A stretch of 64,000 bases of DNA, taken from DASUDX01 sp036275365. GTDB lineage: Bacteria > Pseudomonadota > Gammaproteobacteria > Nevskiales > Nevskiaceae. Every line of letters begins with the position of its first letter. Position 1 is the stretch's first letter. Position numbers and translations under genes: made by a program. This document shows positions 31,026 to 39,427 of the stretch, piece after piece. A model generated the notes under the pieces. It was not told where the DNA came from. It saw only the letters and a program-made list of their open reading frames with translations, and made no database searches. The stretch is taken from contig DASUDX010000135.1 in assembly GCA_036275365.1 (NCBI GenBank), forward strand, positions 47,733 through 111,732, given 5' to 3'.

Positions 31026-31913
31026 GTGCGCGGGTTGCTGCCGAGACCCTTGCCCGTGACGCCTGCTTCGAACCCGCCGGCGGCAGCCCCGCTGCCCCCG
31101 CCCCTGCTCACCGAGACGGTGCTGGCCGAGCTGCGCGCCCTGCTCGCCGGAACAGCGCCCGGCGGCACGGTGAGCCTGGATCTCGGCCGCAGCCGGCAGG
31201 CGGTAGAGGTCGATGCGGCCGGCTGGAGCGGCGCGGGGCAGCGCTATCCCTGGCCGGCGCGGCTGCGGCCGCGCACGGTCTATGCCTGGGAGGGCGGTGA
31301 GTGGATGCCGCTGGCCCGCTATGGCCAGGCCCTGGTCAAGCTGGTGCCCACCGACTGGGGCCCGCCCACCTTCGAGATCGATGGGATCAAGATGCTCGCC
31401 ACGGCCCAGCTCGACCCGCTCGACGACGCGCGGCGCAAGGTGGCGCTGGTGCAGCCGCGGGGCCGGCGGGTGCTCGAGACCTGCGGCGGGCTGGGGTATT
31501 TCAGCGTGGCGGCGCTGGAGGCCGGGGCCGCCCAGGTGCTCTCGCACGAGAAGAGTCCGGAGGTGCTGTGGCTGCGCCGCTACAACCCCTGGTCGCCGCG
31601 CCCGGACGATCCCCGTCTGCAGCTGCGCGAGGCCGACATCACCCAGGCGATCCTCGAGCTGCCGACCGCCAGCGTCGATGCCCTGCTGCACGATCCGCCG
31701 CGCTTCAGCATCGCCGGGGAGCTCTATGCGCTGGCGTTCTACCGCGAGCTGGCGCGCGTGCTGCGGCCCGGCGGCTGGCTGTTCCACTACACCGGCAGCC
31801 CCCAGCAGCGCAGCCGCGGGCGTGATCTGCCCGGCGAGGTGATCGAGCGCCTGCGAGAGGCCGGGCTGCGCGGCGAGCGCGCACTGGACGGGGTACGGGC
31901 GCAGCGGCTGTAA
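31026..31913 (+). CDS. SAM-dependent methyltransferase of a mostly archaeal family (COG2521-like)
   Basis: A protein of about 295 residues with a Rossmann-like methyltransferase domain. The SAM motif reads [22 protein letters not shown] (about residue 148) and the catalytic-type motif is [31 protein letters not shown], preceded by [24 protein letters not shown]. This combination ([38 protein letters not shown]) resembles the predicted archaeal methyltransferase group COG2521 rather than standard bacterial families. The target is unknown. The start is uncertain: GTG at 31026 is used, GTG at 31056 is possible, and the first 45 residues are Pro/Ala-rich and unconserved-looking. It is followed by the beta-propeller gene with a 68-bp gap. 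Confidence 0.75.
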   Translation: MRGLLPRPLPVTPASNPPAAAPLPPPLLTETVLAELRALLAGTAPGGTVSLDLGRSRQAVEVDAAGWSGAGQRYPWPARLRPRTVYAWEGGEWMPLARYGQALVKLVPTDWGPPTFEIDGIKMLATAQLDPLDDARRKVALVQPRGRRVLETCGGLGYFSVAALEAGAAQVLSHEKSPEVLWLRRYNPWSPRPDDPRLQLREADITQAILELPTASVDALLHDPPRFSIAGELYALAFYRELARVLRPGGWLFHYTGSPQQRSRGRDLPGEVIERLREAGLRGERALDGVRAQRL

Positions 31914-31981
31914 GGCGAATTTCCGGCTGGCGGACGCCGGCGCCGGCCGCGAGGATGCCGGCCTGTGCTTCCGCCGCCGAG

Positions 31982-33226
31982 ATGCCCATGCGCCTGCTGC
32001 TGACCACCCTCGCCCTGCTGCTTGCGCCGTCCGCGCTGGCGGAGACCGCCGCCGCGCCGGCCCCGGGCCCGCGCGCCATCGTCGCGGTCGGCAACAACTG
32101 GGATGGCACCGCCACCCTGTTCGACGCCGAGACCCATCAGGTGCTCAAGCGCCTGAACATCGTGCCCGACCGCGCCGAGCGCATCGCCGAGATCGAGGCC
32201 TCGGGCTGGAAGCGGCGCCTGCTCTACCGGCTGATCCGCTGGCGCATCGGCGAGGGCAATGACCAGATGGTGGACGATCTGTTCACCTCGGCCGATGGCC
32301 GCACGCTCTATGTCTCGCGCCCCAGCTTCGCCGATGTGGTGGCCCTGGACATGGCCAGCGGCCGCCTCCTCTGGCGCACCCCGGTGGAGGGCGCCCGCGC
32401 CGACCACGCCGCCCTCTCGCCGGATGGCAGGACCTTTCTGGTCTCGGCCTCGATGGGAGGCAAGGTGCACGCCATCGACACCGCCAGCGGCGCCATCACC
32501 GGTGGCTTCGTCTCCGGTGACCAGCCGCACGAGAACGAGTACTCGCACGACGGCAGCAAGGTCTTCCACGCCAGCATCGGCAAGGTCTATGTGCCCTTCA
32601 CCAGCCCCTGGCTGGACTGGATCAAGGGCGAGCGGGTGTTCCAGGTGGTGGACGCGCGCACCTGGCAGGTGCTGCAGCGGGTCAACATGGGCGAGAAGCT
32701 CGCCGAGTTCGGCCGGCCCTGGATCGACCATGCGGTGCGGCCGATGGCGATCAGTCCGGACGAGCGCCATGTCTACTTCCAGGTCTCCTTCTTCCACGGC
32801 TTCTTCGAGTACGACCTGGCCCTGCAGAAGATCACCCGGGTGGCCGAGCTGCCGGTGCCGGAAAAGACCCGGGCGCTCGGCTACTGGGACTACCAGCTCA
32901 ACTCCGCCCACCACGGCCTGGCGCTGTCCGGCGATGGCCAGACCTTCTGCGTGGCCGGCACCATGTCCGGCTATGTGGCCCTGGTGGATCGCGCGACGCT
33001 CGCCGACATCAGCCTGATCCCGCTCGCCGAGGACCCGCTCAAGGCCAAGCCCTACTGGTCCACCAGGAGCCGCGATGGCCGCCACTGCTATGTCTCGGTG
33101 AGCCAGCAGGACCGCGTGGTGGTGATTGATTTCGCGAGCCGCCGCGAGATCGCCAGCGTGCCGGTGGGCCGGCATCCGCAGCGGGTGCGCAATGGCTGGC
33201 TGGATCCGGCGCTGGTCGAGGGCTGA
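31982..33226 (+). CDS. Exported YVTN-type beta-propeller protein
   Basis: A 414-residue protein with a signal peptide ([21 protein letters not shown]) and repeated blade-like segments: [126 protein letters not shown]. These are typical of the YVTN/WD40-like propellers of periplasmic or surface proteins. A conserved-looking histidine-rich spot ([15 protein letters not shown]) might bind a ligand or metal. The start at ATG 31982 (or 31988) gives the best signal peptide; the longer frame is unlikely. It converges with phoR after a 9-bp gap. Function unknown. Confidence 0.75.
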   Translation: MPMRLLLTTLALLLAPSALAETAAAPAPGPRAIVAVGNNWDGTATLFDAETHQVLKRLNIVPDRAERIAEIEASGWKRRLLYRLIRWRIGEGNDQMVDDLFTSADGRTLYVSRPSFADVVALDMASGRLLWRTPVEGARADHAALSPDGRTFLVSASMGGKVHAIDTASGAITGGFVSGDQPHENEYSHDGSKVFHASIGKVYVPFTSPWLDWIKGERVFQVVDARTWQVLQRVNMGEKLAEFGRPWIDHAVRPMAISPDERHVYFQVSFFHGFFEYDLALQKITRVAELPVPEKTRALGYWDYQLNSAHHGLALSGDGQTFCVAGTMSGYVALVDRATLADISLIPLAEDPLKAKPYWSTRSRDGRHCYVSVSQQDRVVVIDFASRREIASVPVGRHPQRVRNGWLDPALVEG

Positions 33227-33235
33227 GCGCCCGCC

Positions 33236-34627
33236 TCAGTGCGCCGGCTGGGGGGTGCCGACCGGCTGGCGATGGATGCGGTGGACCGGGAAGTGGCAGG
33301 AGAAGGTGCTGCCCACGCCGAGCTCGCTTTCGATCTCCAGCCGGCCCTCGTGGCGCTCCAGGGCGTGCTTGACGATCGACAGCCCCAGCCCGGTGCCGCC
33401 ACTGGCGCGGGAGCGGCCGATGTCCACCCGGTAGAAGCGCTCGGTGAGCCGCGGGATGTCGTCCTCGGCGATGCCGATGCCGCTGTCGGCCACGCTGAAG
33501 CGGGCGCCGCTGGCCTCGGCCATCCAGCTCACCTGGATCACCCCGCCGGTGGGGGTGTAGCGCACCGCGTTGGAGACCAGATTGCTGAAGATGCTCTGCG
33601 CCTCGGACTCGCGCCCGAACAGGCGCAGCTCGCCGTCGGCGCGCAGCTCGAAGCGATGGCTGCCCTTGCTCATGGCGCGCGCCTCCTCCATCACCCGCGC
33701 CAGCAGCTGGCCGACATCGATCAGCTCGTGGCGGGAGTCGTAGACCTCCGATTCCAGCCGCGCCAGCTTGAGCATGTCGTTGATCAGCGATTCCATGCGC
33801 GCGGCCTGGTTGCGCATCTCCTGGATCGGCATGCGCCAGGCGGCGAGCGGACCCTGGCCGCGGGCCTCGGGCTCGATCATGTCCAGATAGCCGCGCAGCA
33901 CGGTCAGCGGTGTGCGCAACTCATGGCTGGCGTTGGAGACGAAGTCGCGGCGGGCGGTCTCCAGCCGGCGCAGCTCGGAGATGTCGCGCACGATCATCAG
34001 CCGCTGGCGGTTGCCGTAGGGGATCACCCGCAGCGACAGGGTGATGTTGCGGTTGATCGGCGACGGGCCTTCCACCTCGCGCTCGTAGTGACCGCCGGCC
34101 AGGTACTCGGCGAACAGCGGATGGCGCAGCAGGTTGGCGATGCGCAGGCCCAGATCCTGCGGCGCCCGCAGGCCGAGCAGGGCCTGGGCGGCCCGGTTGA
34201 ACCAGGCGATCTCGCCGCGTTCGGCGAGCACCACCGCGCCATCCGGCAGCGCCGCGGTGCTGGCCTGGAACTCGGCGAGGATGGCGGCCAGCTTCTTCTT
34301 GCGCTTGCGCGAATCCCGGCGCATCTCCAGCAGGCGCTCGAACACCTGGCCCCAGATGCCCGAGGGTTCGGGCAGCTCGAAGCGCTTGGGCGCCTCGGTC
34401 CACAGCCGCAGCTCGCGGAGATGCTTCAGGTGCAGGGCCATGTACAGGCCCAGGGTCAGGGTGAAGCCGGCCAGGGCGTGATCGAAGATCCAGCCGAACA
34501 GGGCACCGAGGCCGGACATCCCGACCACCCGGTAGACCTCCTGGCGCCAGGCCTCGGCGGCGCTGCGCACCCGCGGATCGCTGGCCGCCGCCGCCGGTTC
34601 GGGGGGCTCCGGCGGGACCAGATTCAC
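33236..34627 (-). CDS. phoR: PhoR, phosphate-regulon sensor histidine kinase
   Basis: A 463-residue membrane sensor kinase. The N-terminal region has hydrophobic helices (GMSGLGALFGWIFDHALAGFTLTLGLYMAL; DUF3329-like as in PhoR), then a PAS domain (about 115-220, GAVVLAERGEIAWFNRAAQALLG), a HisKA domain with the phosphoacceptor in DFVSNASHELRTPLTVLRGYLDM (about residue 240), and a HATPase domain with FSNLVSNAVRYTPTGG, DSGIGIAEDDI and RASGGTGLGLSIVKHAL. The last residues are HRIHRQPVGTPQPAH. The GTG start overlaps the phoB stop (GTGA), so phoR is translated after phoB. PhoR phosphorylates PhoB when phosphate is scarce. Confidence 0.93.
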   Translation of the reverse strand: MNLVPPEPPEPAAAASDPRVRSAAEAWRQEVYRVVGMSGLGALFGWIFDHALAGFTLTLGLYMALHLKHLRELRLWTEAPKRFELPEPSGIWGQVFERLLEMRRDSRKRKKKLAAILAEFQASTAALPDGAVVLAERGEIAWFNRAAQALLGLRAPQDLGLRIANLLRHPLFAEYLAGGHYEREVEGPSPINRNITLSLRVIPYGNRQRLMIVRDISELRRLETARRDFVSNASHELRTPLTVLRGYLDMIEPEARGQGPLAAWRMPIQEMRNQAARMESLINDMLKLARLESEVYDSRHELIDVGQLLARVMEEARAMSKGSHRFELRADGELRLFGRESEAQSIFSNLVSNAVRYTPTGGVIQVSWMAEASGARFSVADSGIGIAEDDIPRLTERFYRVDIGRSRASGGTGLGLSIVKHALERHEGRLEIESELGVGSTFSCHFPVHRIHRQPVGTPQPAH

Positions 34628-35325
34628 CCGATCTTCTCGGAGAAGCGGTAGCCGGTGCCGCGCACGGTCTGGATCATCCCGTCATAGCCGAACGGCGCCA
34701 GCGCCTTGCGCAGCCGGCGGATGTGGACATCCACCGTGCGCTCCTCCACATACACATTCTGGCCCCAGACGCGGTCGAGCACCTGCTCGCGGGTGTAGAC
34801 GCGCTCGGGGTGGCTGACGAAGAAATGCAGCAGGCGGTACTCGGTGGGCCCGAGCTTGACCGGATCGCCCTTGGCGGTGACCCGCTGGCTGGCGGCGTCC
34901 ACCTCCAGGCCGGCCACCGACAGCCGCTCCTCCTCGCCGCCGGGCATCGAGCGGCGCAGCACCGCCTGGATGCGGGCGATCAGCTCCGGGAAGGAGAAGG
35001 GCTTGGAGACATAGTCATCGCAGCCGATGTTGAGGCCCCGCACCTTGTCCTCTTCCTCGGCCCGGGCGGTGACCATGATGATGGGGATGTCGCGGCTGGT
35101 CGGGCTGCCCTTGAGCTCGCGCGCCAGCTCGATGCCGGAGACCCCGGGCATCATCCAGTCCATCAGGATCAGATCCGGCCGCTCGTCGGCGATGCGCATG
35201 CGGGCATCCTGGGCGCCGGGGGCCATCTGCACCCGGAACTCCGCCCGTTCGAGGGCGAACTTGAGCATTTCCCGAATCGCGCTCTCGTCCTCCACCACCA
35301 GGATCAGCTTGTTCTGCATGCCCAT
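34624..35325 (-). CDS. phoB: PhoB, phosphate-regulon response regulator
   Basis: A 233-residue OmpR/PhoB-type response regulator. The receiver domain shows ILVVEDESAIREMLKF, the phosphoacceptor in LILMDWMMPGVSGIEL and the conserved Lys in DDYVSKPFSFPELIARI. The DNA-binding winged helix is GPTEYRLLHFFVSHPERVYTREQVLDRVWGQNVYVEERTVDVHIRRLRKAL followed by VRGTGYRFS, which closely matches PhoB. PhoB activates genes with Pho boxes in low phosphate. The start is ATG at 35325; a second Met two codons later is possible. A candidate Pho box lies about 40 bp upstream, pointing to autoregulation. It is divergent from the S41 peptidase gene. Confidence 0.95.
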   Translation of the reverse strand: MGMQNKLILVVEDESAIREMLKFALERAEFRVQMAPGAQDARMRIADERPDLILMDWMMPGVSGIELARELKGSPTSRDIPIIMVTARAEEEDKVRGLNIGCDDYVSKPFSFPELIARIQAVLRRSMPGGEEERLSVAGLEVDAASQRVTAKGDPVKLGPTEYRLLHFFVSHPERVYTREQVLDRVWGQNVYVEERTVDVHIRRLRKALAPFGYDGMIQTVRGTGYRFSEKIG

Positions 35326-35363
35326 GCCTGCATTGGAAATCTTTCAAACGGTAGAAGCAAGAC

Positions 35364-35381
35364 ATTGCAGGCCGGTGACAG
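35364..35381 (-). promoter_or_regulatory. Candidate Pho box upstream of phoB
   Basis: On the minus strand this 18-bp site reads CTGTCAC-CGGC-CTGCAAT, two 7-bp direct repeats separated by four bases, as in the Pho-box consensus (CTGTCAT repeated with a 4-bp spacer). The first repeat matches 6 of 7 and the second 5 of 7. It lies about 40 bp before the phoB ATG and 70 bp before the divergent S41 peptidase gene, so PhoB could control either or both. Confidence 0.42.
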
Positions 35382-35451
35382 TCGGGGACAAGTGCTTGAT
35401 CGTCTTCGGGGTCCGTGCCAGCCTGCGGCGGACCGCTGCCGGAGCCCCTCG

Positions 35452-36777
35452 ATGAAAGCCCTGACCCCTCTTGCTGCCGCCCTGCTGCTGAGTGCCTGTG
35501 GCGGAGGCGGCGACGCGCGTTCCGGCAGCTGCGACGCGGTGGCCGAGAAGCGCTTCGTGCTCGATGTGGCCCGCGAGTGGTATCTGTTCCCCGAGGACCT
35601 GCCGGCCAGCATCGATCCGGCCGCCTTCGCCGACGCCGAGAGCCTGCTCGATGCGCTCACCGCCCGCTCGCGCGAGCAGGGCAAGGACCGCTTCTTCAGC
35701 TTCCTCACCACCCGCAGCGCCGACAACGCCAACAGCGCCGGGGAGCTGACCCGCTTCGGCTTCCAGTTCGAGCCCGAAAGCGACCGCCTGCGCCTGTCCC
35801 TGGTGCTGCAGCCGGGCCCGGCCTTCCAGGCCGGCCTCCAGCGCGGCGACCAGATCCTGGCGGTGGACCAGCGCGATGGCCGCAGCTTCCGCACCATCGA
35901 GCAGCTGCGCGCCGAGGACCCGACCCTGGCCGGCGTGTTCGGCCCCAACACCGGCGGCGTGCAGCGCGGGCTGCGCATCCAGCCGCGCGATCCGGTGCAG
36001 GCGGTCTACGAGCTGAGCCTGACCAAGACCAGCTTCATCGTCGATCCCGTCCCCGACGAGGGCGGCCTGCGGCTGATTCCGCGCAACGGCCAGAGCCCGG
36101 TGGGCTATCTGCAGTTCCTCGATTTCAGCACCGCCGCCGAGGCCGATCTGCGCGCGGCCTTCAACACCTTCCGCGCCCAGGGCGTGACCGACTACCTGAT
36201 CGACCTGCGCTACAACGGCGGTGGTCTGCTCAGCGTCGCCTATCTGTTCGGCGACCTGCTCGGCCGCGAGCGCCGCACCACCGAGGTGTTCGCCGGCGTC
36301 AGCTACAACCCGTCCAAGAGCAGCCGCAACGAGACCCGCTTCTTCCGCCCGCAGCCGCAGTCGGTGGCGCCGCTGCGCATCGCCTTCCTCACCGGCGAGG
36401 GCACCGCCTCGGCCAGCGAGCTGATGGTGAACTCGCTGCTGCCCTATGCCGAGGTGGCGATCATCGGCGCCGACACCTTCGGCAAGCCGGTGGGCCAGTC
36501 GGCCTTCGACCAGCCGGGCTGCGATACCCGGCTGCGCCTGGTCACCCTCAAGCTGGTCAATGCCGAGGGGCTGGGCGAGTACTACAACGGCCTGGCCGAT
36601 GTGGTGCCGGTGGCCTGTGGTGCCAGCGACGACCTCAGCCGCGAGACCGGTGACCCGGCCGAGGCGGTGACCCGCGCCGGCCTCGACTGGCTGGCCGATG
36701 GCCGCTGCCCGGCGATGAGTCGCAGCGCCGGGAGCCGCGACAGCCTGCGCGGCGAGCGCTTCGAGCAGGTGCAGTGA
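35452..36777 (+). CDS. S41-family (C-terminal processing-like) peptidase lipoprotein
   Basis: A 441-residue exported serine peptidase-like protein. The signal peptide ends in a lipobox (ALLLSAC, cysteine about residue 16), so it is a lipoprotein. A PDZ-like domain (about 105-175, LVLQPGPAFQAGLQRGDQILAVDQRDGRSF) precedes the S41 catalytic domain, in which the nucleophile serine is probably in GEGTASASELMVNSLLPYAEV and the general-base lysine in GADTFGKPVGQSAF, with LIDLRYNGGGLLSVAYLFGDLL nearby. The C-terminal part holds two or three cysteines (GCDTRLRL, VACGASDD, RCPAM) that could form a disulfide. RBS GGAG sits 7 bp before ATG. Its stop overlaps the molybdopterin oxidoreductase start. Confidence 0.9.
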   Translation: MKALTPLAAALLLSACGGGGDARSGSCDAVAEKRFVLDVAREWYLFPEDLPASIDPAAFADAESLLDALTARSREQGKDRFFSFLTTRSADNANSAGELTRFGFQFEPESDRLRLSLVLQPGPAFQAGLQRGDQILAVDQRDGRSFRTIEQLRAEDPTLAGVFGPNTGGVQRGLRIQPRDPVQAVYELSLTKTSFIVDPVPDEGGLRLIPRNGQSPVGYLQFLDFSTAAEADLRAAFNTFRAQGVTDYLIDLRYNGGGLLSVAYLFGDLLGRERRTTEVFAGVSYNPSKSSRNETRFFRPQPQSVAPLRIAFLTGEGTASASELMVNSLLPYAEVAIIGADTFGKPVGQSAFDQPGCDTRLRLVTLKLVNAEGLGEYYNGLADVVPVACGASDDLSRETGDPAEAVTRAGLDWLADGRCPAMSRSAGSRDSLRGERFEQVQ

Positions 36778-38903
36778 TGGCCGACGACCCCCGCATCCAC
36801 CACGGCGCCTGCAATCTCTGCGAGGCGATCTGCGGCCTGCGCTACGAGGTGCGCGGGTCGGAGATCCTGAGCATCCGCGGCGACGAGCAGGACCCCTTCT
36901 CGCGCGGGCACATCTGCCCCAAGGCGGTGGCCCTGCGCGATCTCTACGAGGACCCGGACCGCCTGCGCCAGCCGCTGCGGCGGACCGCCGAGGGCTGGGA
37001 GCCGGTGGCCTGGGAGACCGCCTTCGACGAGATCAGCGCCCGTCTGCTGGCGATCCGCGCCGCCCATGGCGATGACGCCATCGCCGCCTATCTCGGCAAT
37101 CCCAATGTCCACAACTACGGTTCGCTGACCCACGCCCAGCACTTCCTCGGCCACTTCCGCACCCGCAACCGCTACAGCGCCACCTCGGTGGACCAGCTGC
37201 CGCACCAGCTGATCGTCTACTGGATGTACGGCCACCAGCTGCTGGTGCCGGTGCCGGATGTGGATCGCAGCGCGTTCCTGGTGATCCAGGGCGGCAATCC
37301 GCTGGCCTCCAACGGCAGCCTGTGGACCGTGCCCGATGTGCGTCAGCGCCTGCGCGAGCTGCAGGATCGCGGCGGCCGCCTGGTGGTGATCGATCCGCGC
37401 AAGAGCGAGACCGCCGAGATCGCCGACGAACACCACGCGGTGCGCCCGGGCGGCGATGCCGCCCTGCTGCTGGTGGTGCTGCACACGATTCTCGAGGAGA
37501 AGCTGGCGAGGCCCGGCCGCCTCGCCGATTTCAGCGAGGGGCTGGACGCGCTGCCGGGGCTGCTGGCGGGGCTGGATCTGCCGCGGCTGGCACGCCACGC
37601 CGGGCTCGCGCTGCCGGCGATCCAGGACCTGGCACGACGGTTCGCCGCGGCGCCGCGGGCCGCCTGGTACGGACGCATGGGGGTCTCGACCCAGACCCAG
37701 GGCAGCCTCTGCCAGTGGCTGATCCAGCTGCTGAACCTGCTCACTGGCAACCTCGATCGCGAGGGCGGGATGATGTTCGCCCGGCCGGCGGTGGATCTGA
37801 TCGACTCGCCGGTCTCCAAGCCCGGCAGCTTCGGCCGCTGGAAGAGCCGGGTGCGTGGCCTGCCCGAGTTCGGGGGCGAGCTGCCGGTGGCGGCACTGGC
37901 CGAGGAAATCCTCACCCCGGGCCAGGGACAGGTGCGGGCGCTGATCACCTCGGCGGGCAACCCGGTGCTCTCCACCCCGGATGGCGCGGGCCTGGCCGCT
38001 GCGCTGGACCAGCTCGAGCTGATGGTGAGCGTGGATTTCTATCTCAACGAGACCACCCGCCACGCCCACTACATCCTGCCGCCCACCCAGGCCCTGGAAC
38101 ACGATCACTACGATCTGATCTTCCACCACTTCGCGGTGCGCAACAGCGCGCGCTACAGCGAGCCGCTGTTTGCACCCGCCGAGGGCGCGCGGCACGACTG
38201 GCAGATCTTCACCGCCCTGGGCGAGCGTATCGCCCGGGGCCTCGGCACGGCGCCCAAGCCGCCGCTGCGGCCGGATCAGATTCTCGATCTGGGCCTCAAG
38301 TCCGGGCCCTACGGGAGCCTGCGCGGTCACCCGCTGCAGCTGGATCTGGCGCGTCTGCGCGCCCTCCCCCATGGCCTTGATCTCGGGGCCCACGAGCCCT
38401 GTCTGCCACAGCGTCTGCGCCATGCCGACCGGCGCATCCAGGCCTGTCCGCCGCCGCTGCGCGAGACCCTGGTGCAGTACCTGCAGACCCTGCCGGCCGA
38501 ACCGCCGGCCGAGCTGCTGCTGATCGGACGGCGCCATCTGCGCAGCAACAACTCCTGGATGCACAACAGCCAGCGCCTGGTCAAAGGACCCGCCCGCCAT
38601 CAGCTGTGGATGCACCCGGACGATCTGCAGGCGCATCGGCTCGACAGCGGCAGCCGGGTGCGGCTGTCCTCGCGCCGCGGCAGCGTGGAGGTCGAGGTGG
38701 TGGCCCACGAGGGGCTGCGTCCCGGCGTGGTGAGCCTGCCGCACGGCTGGGGCCATGACCGCCCCGGCACGCGCCTGGGCGTCGCCCAAGGCCATGCCGG
38801 GGTCAGCGCCAACGATCTCACCGACCCGGACTGGCTCGATGCGCTCAGCGGCAATGCCGCGCTCAACGGCGTGCCGGTGCGGATCGAGGCGGTGGGCGCC
38901 TGA
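36777..38903 (+). CDS. Molybdopterin-dependent oxidoreductase, catalytic subunit
   Basis: A 708-residue member of the DMSO-reductase family, with no twin-arginine signal visible, so it is probably cytoplasmic. The N-terminal [4Fe-4S] motif is CNLCEAICGLRYEVRGSEILSIRGDEQDPFSRGHICPKA (C-x2-C-x3-C, then a fourth cysteine). Cofactor-binding signatures include YLGNPNVHNYGS, LVIQGGNPLASNGSLW, VVIDPRKSETAEIADEHHAVRPGGDAALLL and the C-terminal HGWGHDRPGTRLG. The residue that would coordinate Mo is not identified with certainty; the TSVDQLPHQ segment suggests Ser or Asp rather than Cys. Genes for electron-transfer or membrane subunits are absent, so the partner is unknown. GTG at 36774 is an alternative start. 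Confidence 0.9.
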   Translation: MADDPRIHHGACNLCEAICGLRYEVRGSEILSIRGDEQDPFSRGHICPKAVALRDLYEDPDRLRQPLRRTAEGWEPVAWETAFDEISARLLAIRAAHGDDAIAAYLGNPNVHNYGSLTHAQHFLGHFRTRNRYSATSVDQLPHQLIVYWMYGHQLLVPVPDVDRSAFLVIQGGNPLASNGSLWTVPDVRQRLRELQDRGGRLVVIDPRKSETAEIADEHHAVRPGGDAALLLVVLHTILEEKLARPGRLADFSEGLDALPGLLAGLDLPRLARHAGLALPAIQDLARRFAAAPRAAWYGRMGVSTQTQGSLCQWLIQLLNLLTGNLDREGGMMFARPAVDLIDSPVSKPGSFGRWKSRVRGLPEFGGELPVAALAEEILTPGQGQVRALITSAGNPVLSTPDGAGLAAALDQLELMVSVDFYLNETTRHAHYILPPTQALEHDHYDLIFHHFAVRNSARYSEPLFAPAEGARHDWQIFTALGERIARGLGTAPKPPLRPDQILDLGLKSGPYGSLRGHPLQLDLARLRALPHGLDLGAHEPCLPQRLRHADRRIQACPPPLRETLVQYLQTLPAEPPAELLLIGRRHLRSNNSWMHNSQRLVKGPARHQLWMHPDDLQAHRLDSGSRVRLSSRRGSVEVEVVAHEGLRPGVVSLPHGWGHDRPGTRLGVAQGHAGVSANDLTDPDWLDALSGNAALNGVPVRIEAVGA

Positions 38904-39427
38904 ACCGTCGGCGGCACCGCCTCGGGCTGCTGCTCGCCCTGCCCCTGCTGCTGGGCTGGGGCGGCCGCGAGCCGGCCGCCTCGCCGCGCGCCGAGGCCAC
39001 CCGCTTCATCCTCGAGAAGCTGCAGCGCCAGGACGGCGAGGGCTGGGAACGCAGCGGCCGCCATTTTCTCTGGACCTACCGCTTCAGCCCGGAGGGCTGC
39101 GAGCTCGATGTCGATCGCCAGGCCCTGACCGGCGACAGCCAGCTGTTCCAGCGGCTGCCGCTGGGCGAGCTGGTGGTGGACTGGCCTGGGGGCTCGGCGC
39201 TGACCCTGCACTGCGAGGGACGCCGCGCCTGCATCGACTACCGCCAGCTCGAAGGCGGCGAGGACCGTCGCGGCCAGCTGCGCGACACCAGCCTGCTGCC
39301 TGGCCGCGCCGAGGATCTGCCCAAGCTGCGCGATGCCCTGCGCGAGCTGCACCGGCTCTGCGATGACGCCTACCGGGTCGAGGACGCCGCACGCTGCCCT
39401 CCGGGCGGCCAGCCGCCCTGTGGCTGA
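38900..39427 (+). CDS. Secreted hypothetical protein (probable CTG start)
   Basis: A 175-codon frame runs from the last codon of the molybdopterin gene to 39427 with no ATG, GTG or TTG at its beginning. The first codon after the upstream context is CTG, overlapping the previous stop as CTGA, and it yields a convincing signal peptide: LNRRRHRLGLLLALPLLLGWGG. The mature part has several cysteines (EGCELDV, LHCEGRRACIDY, HRLCDDAYR, RCPPGGQPPCG) and a charged, beta-rich look (WTYRFSPEGCELDVDRQAL, VDWPGGSALTLHC). No family is recognised. An apparent GTG start at 39173 is internal and would cut off the signal. It could be a folding or maturation factor for its neighbour, but nothing in the sequence shows it. 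Confidence 0.55.
   Translation: MNRRRHRLGLLLALPLLLGWGGREPAASPRAEATRFILEKLQRQDGEGWERSGRHFLWTYRFSPEGCELDVDRQALTGDSQLFQRLPLGELVVDWPGGSALTLHCEGRRACIDYRQLEGGEDRRGQLRDTSLLPGRAEDLPKLRDALRELHRLCDDAYRVEDAARCPPGGQPPCG

Noticed and set aside
36777..38903. Selenocysteine-containing formate dehydrogenase.
   Set aside because: There is no in-frame TGA, no Cys/Sec at the expected ligand position and no FdhB or cytochrome subunit gene nearby.
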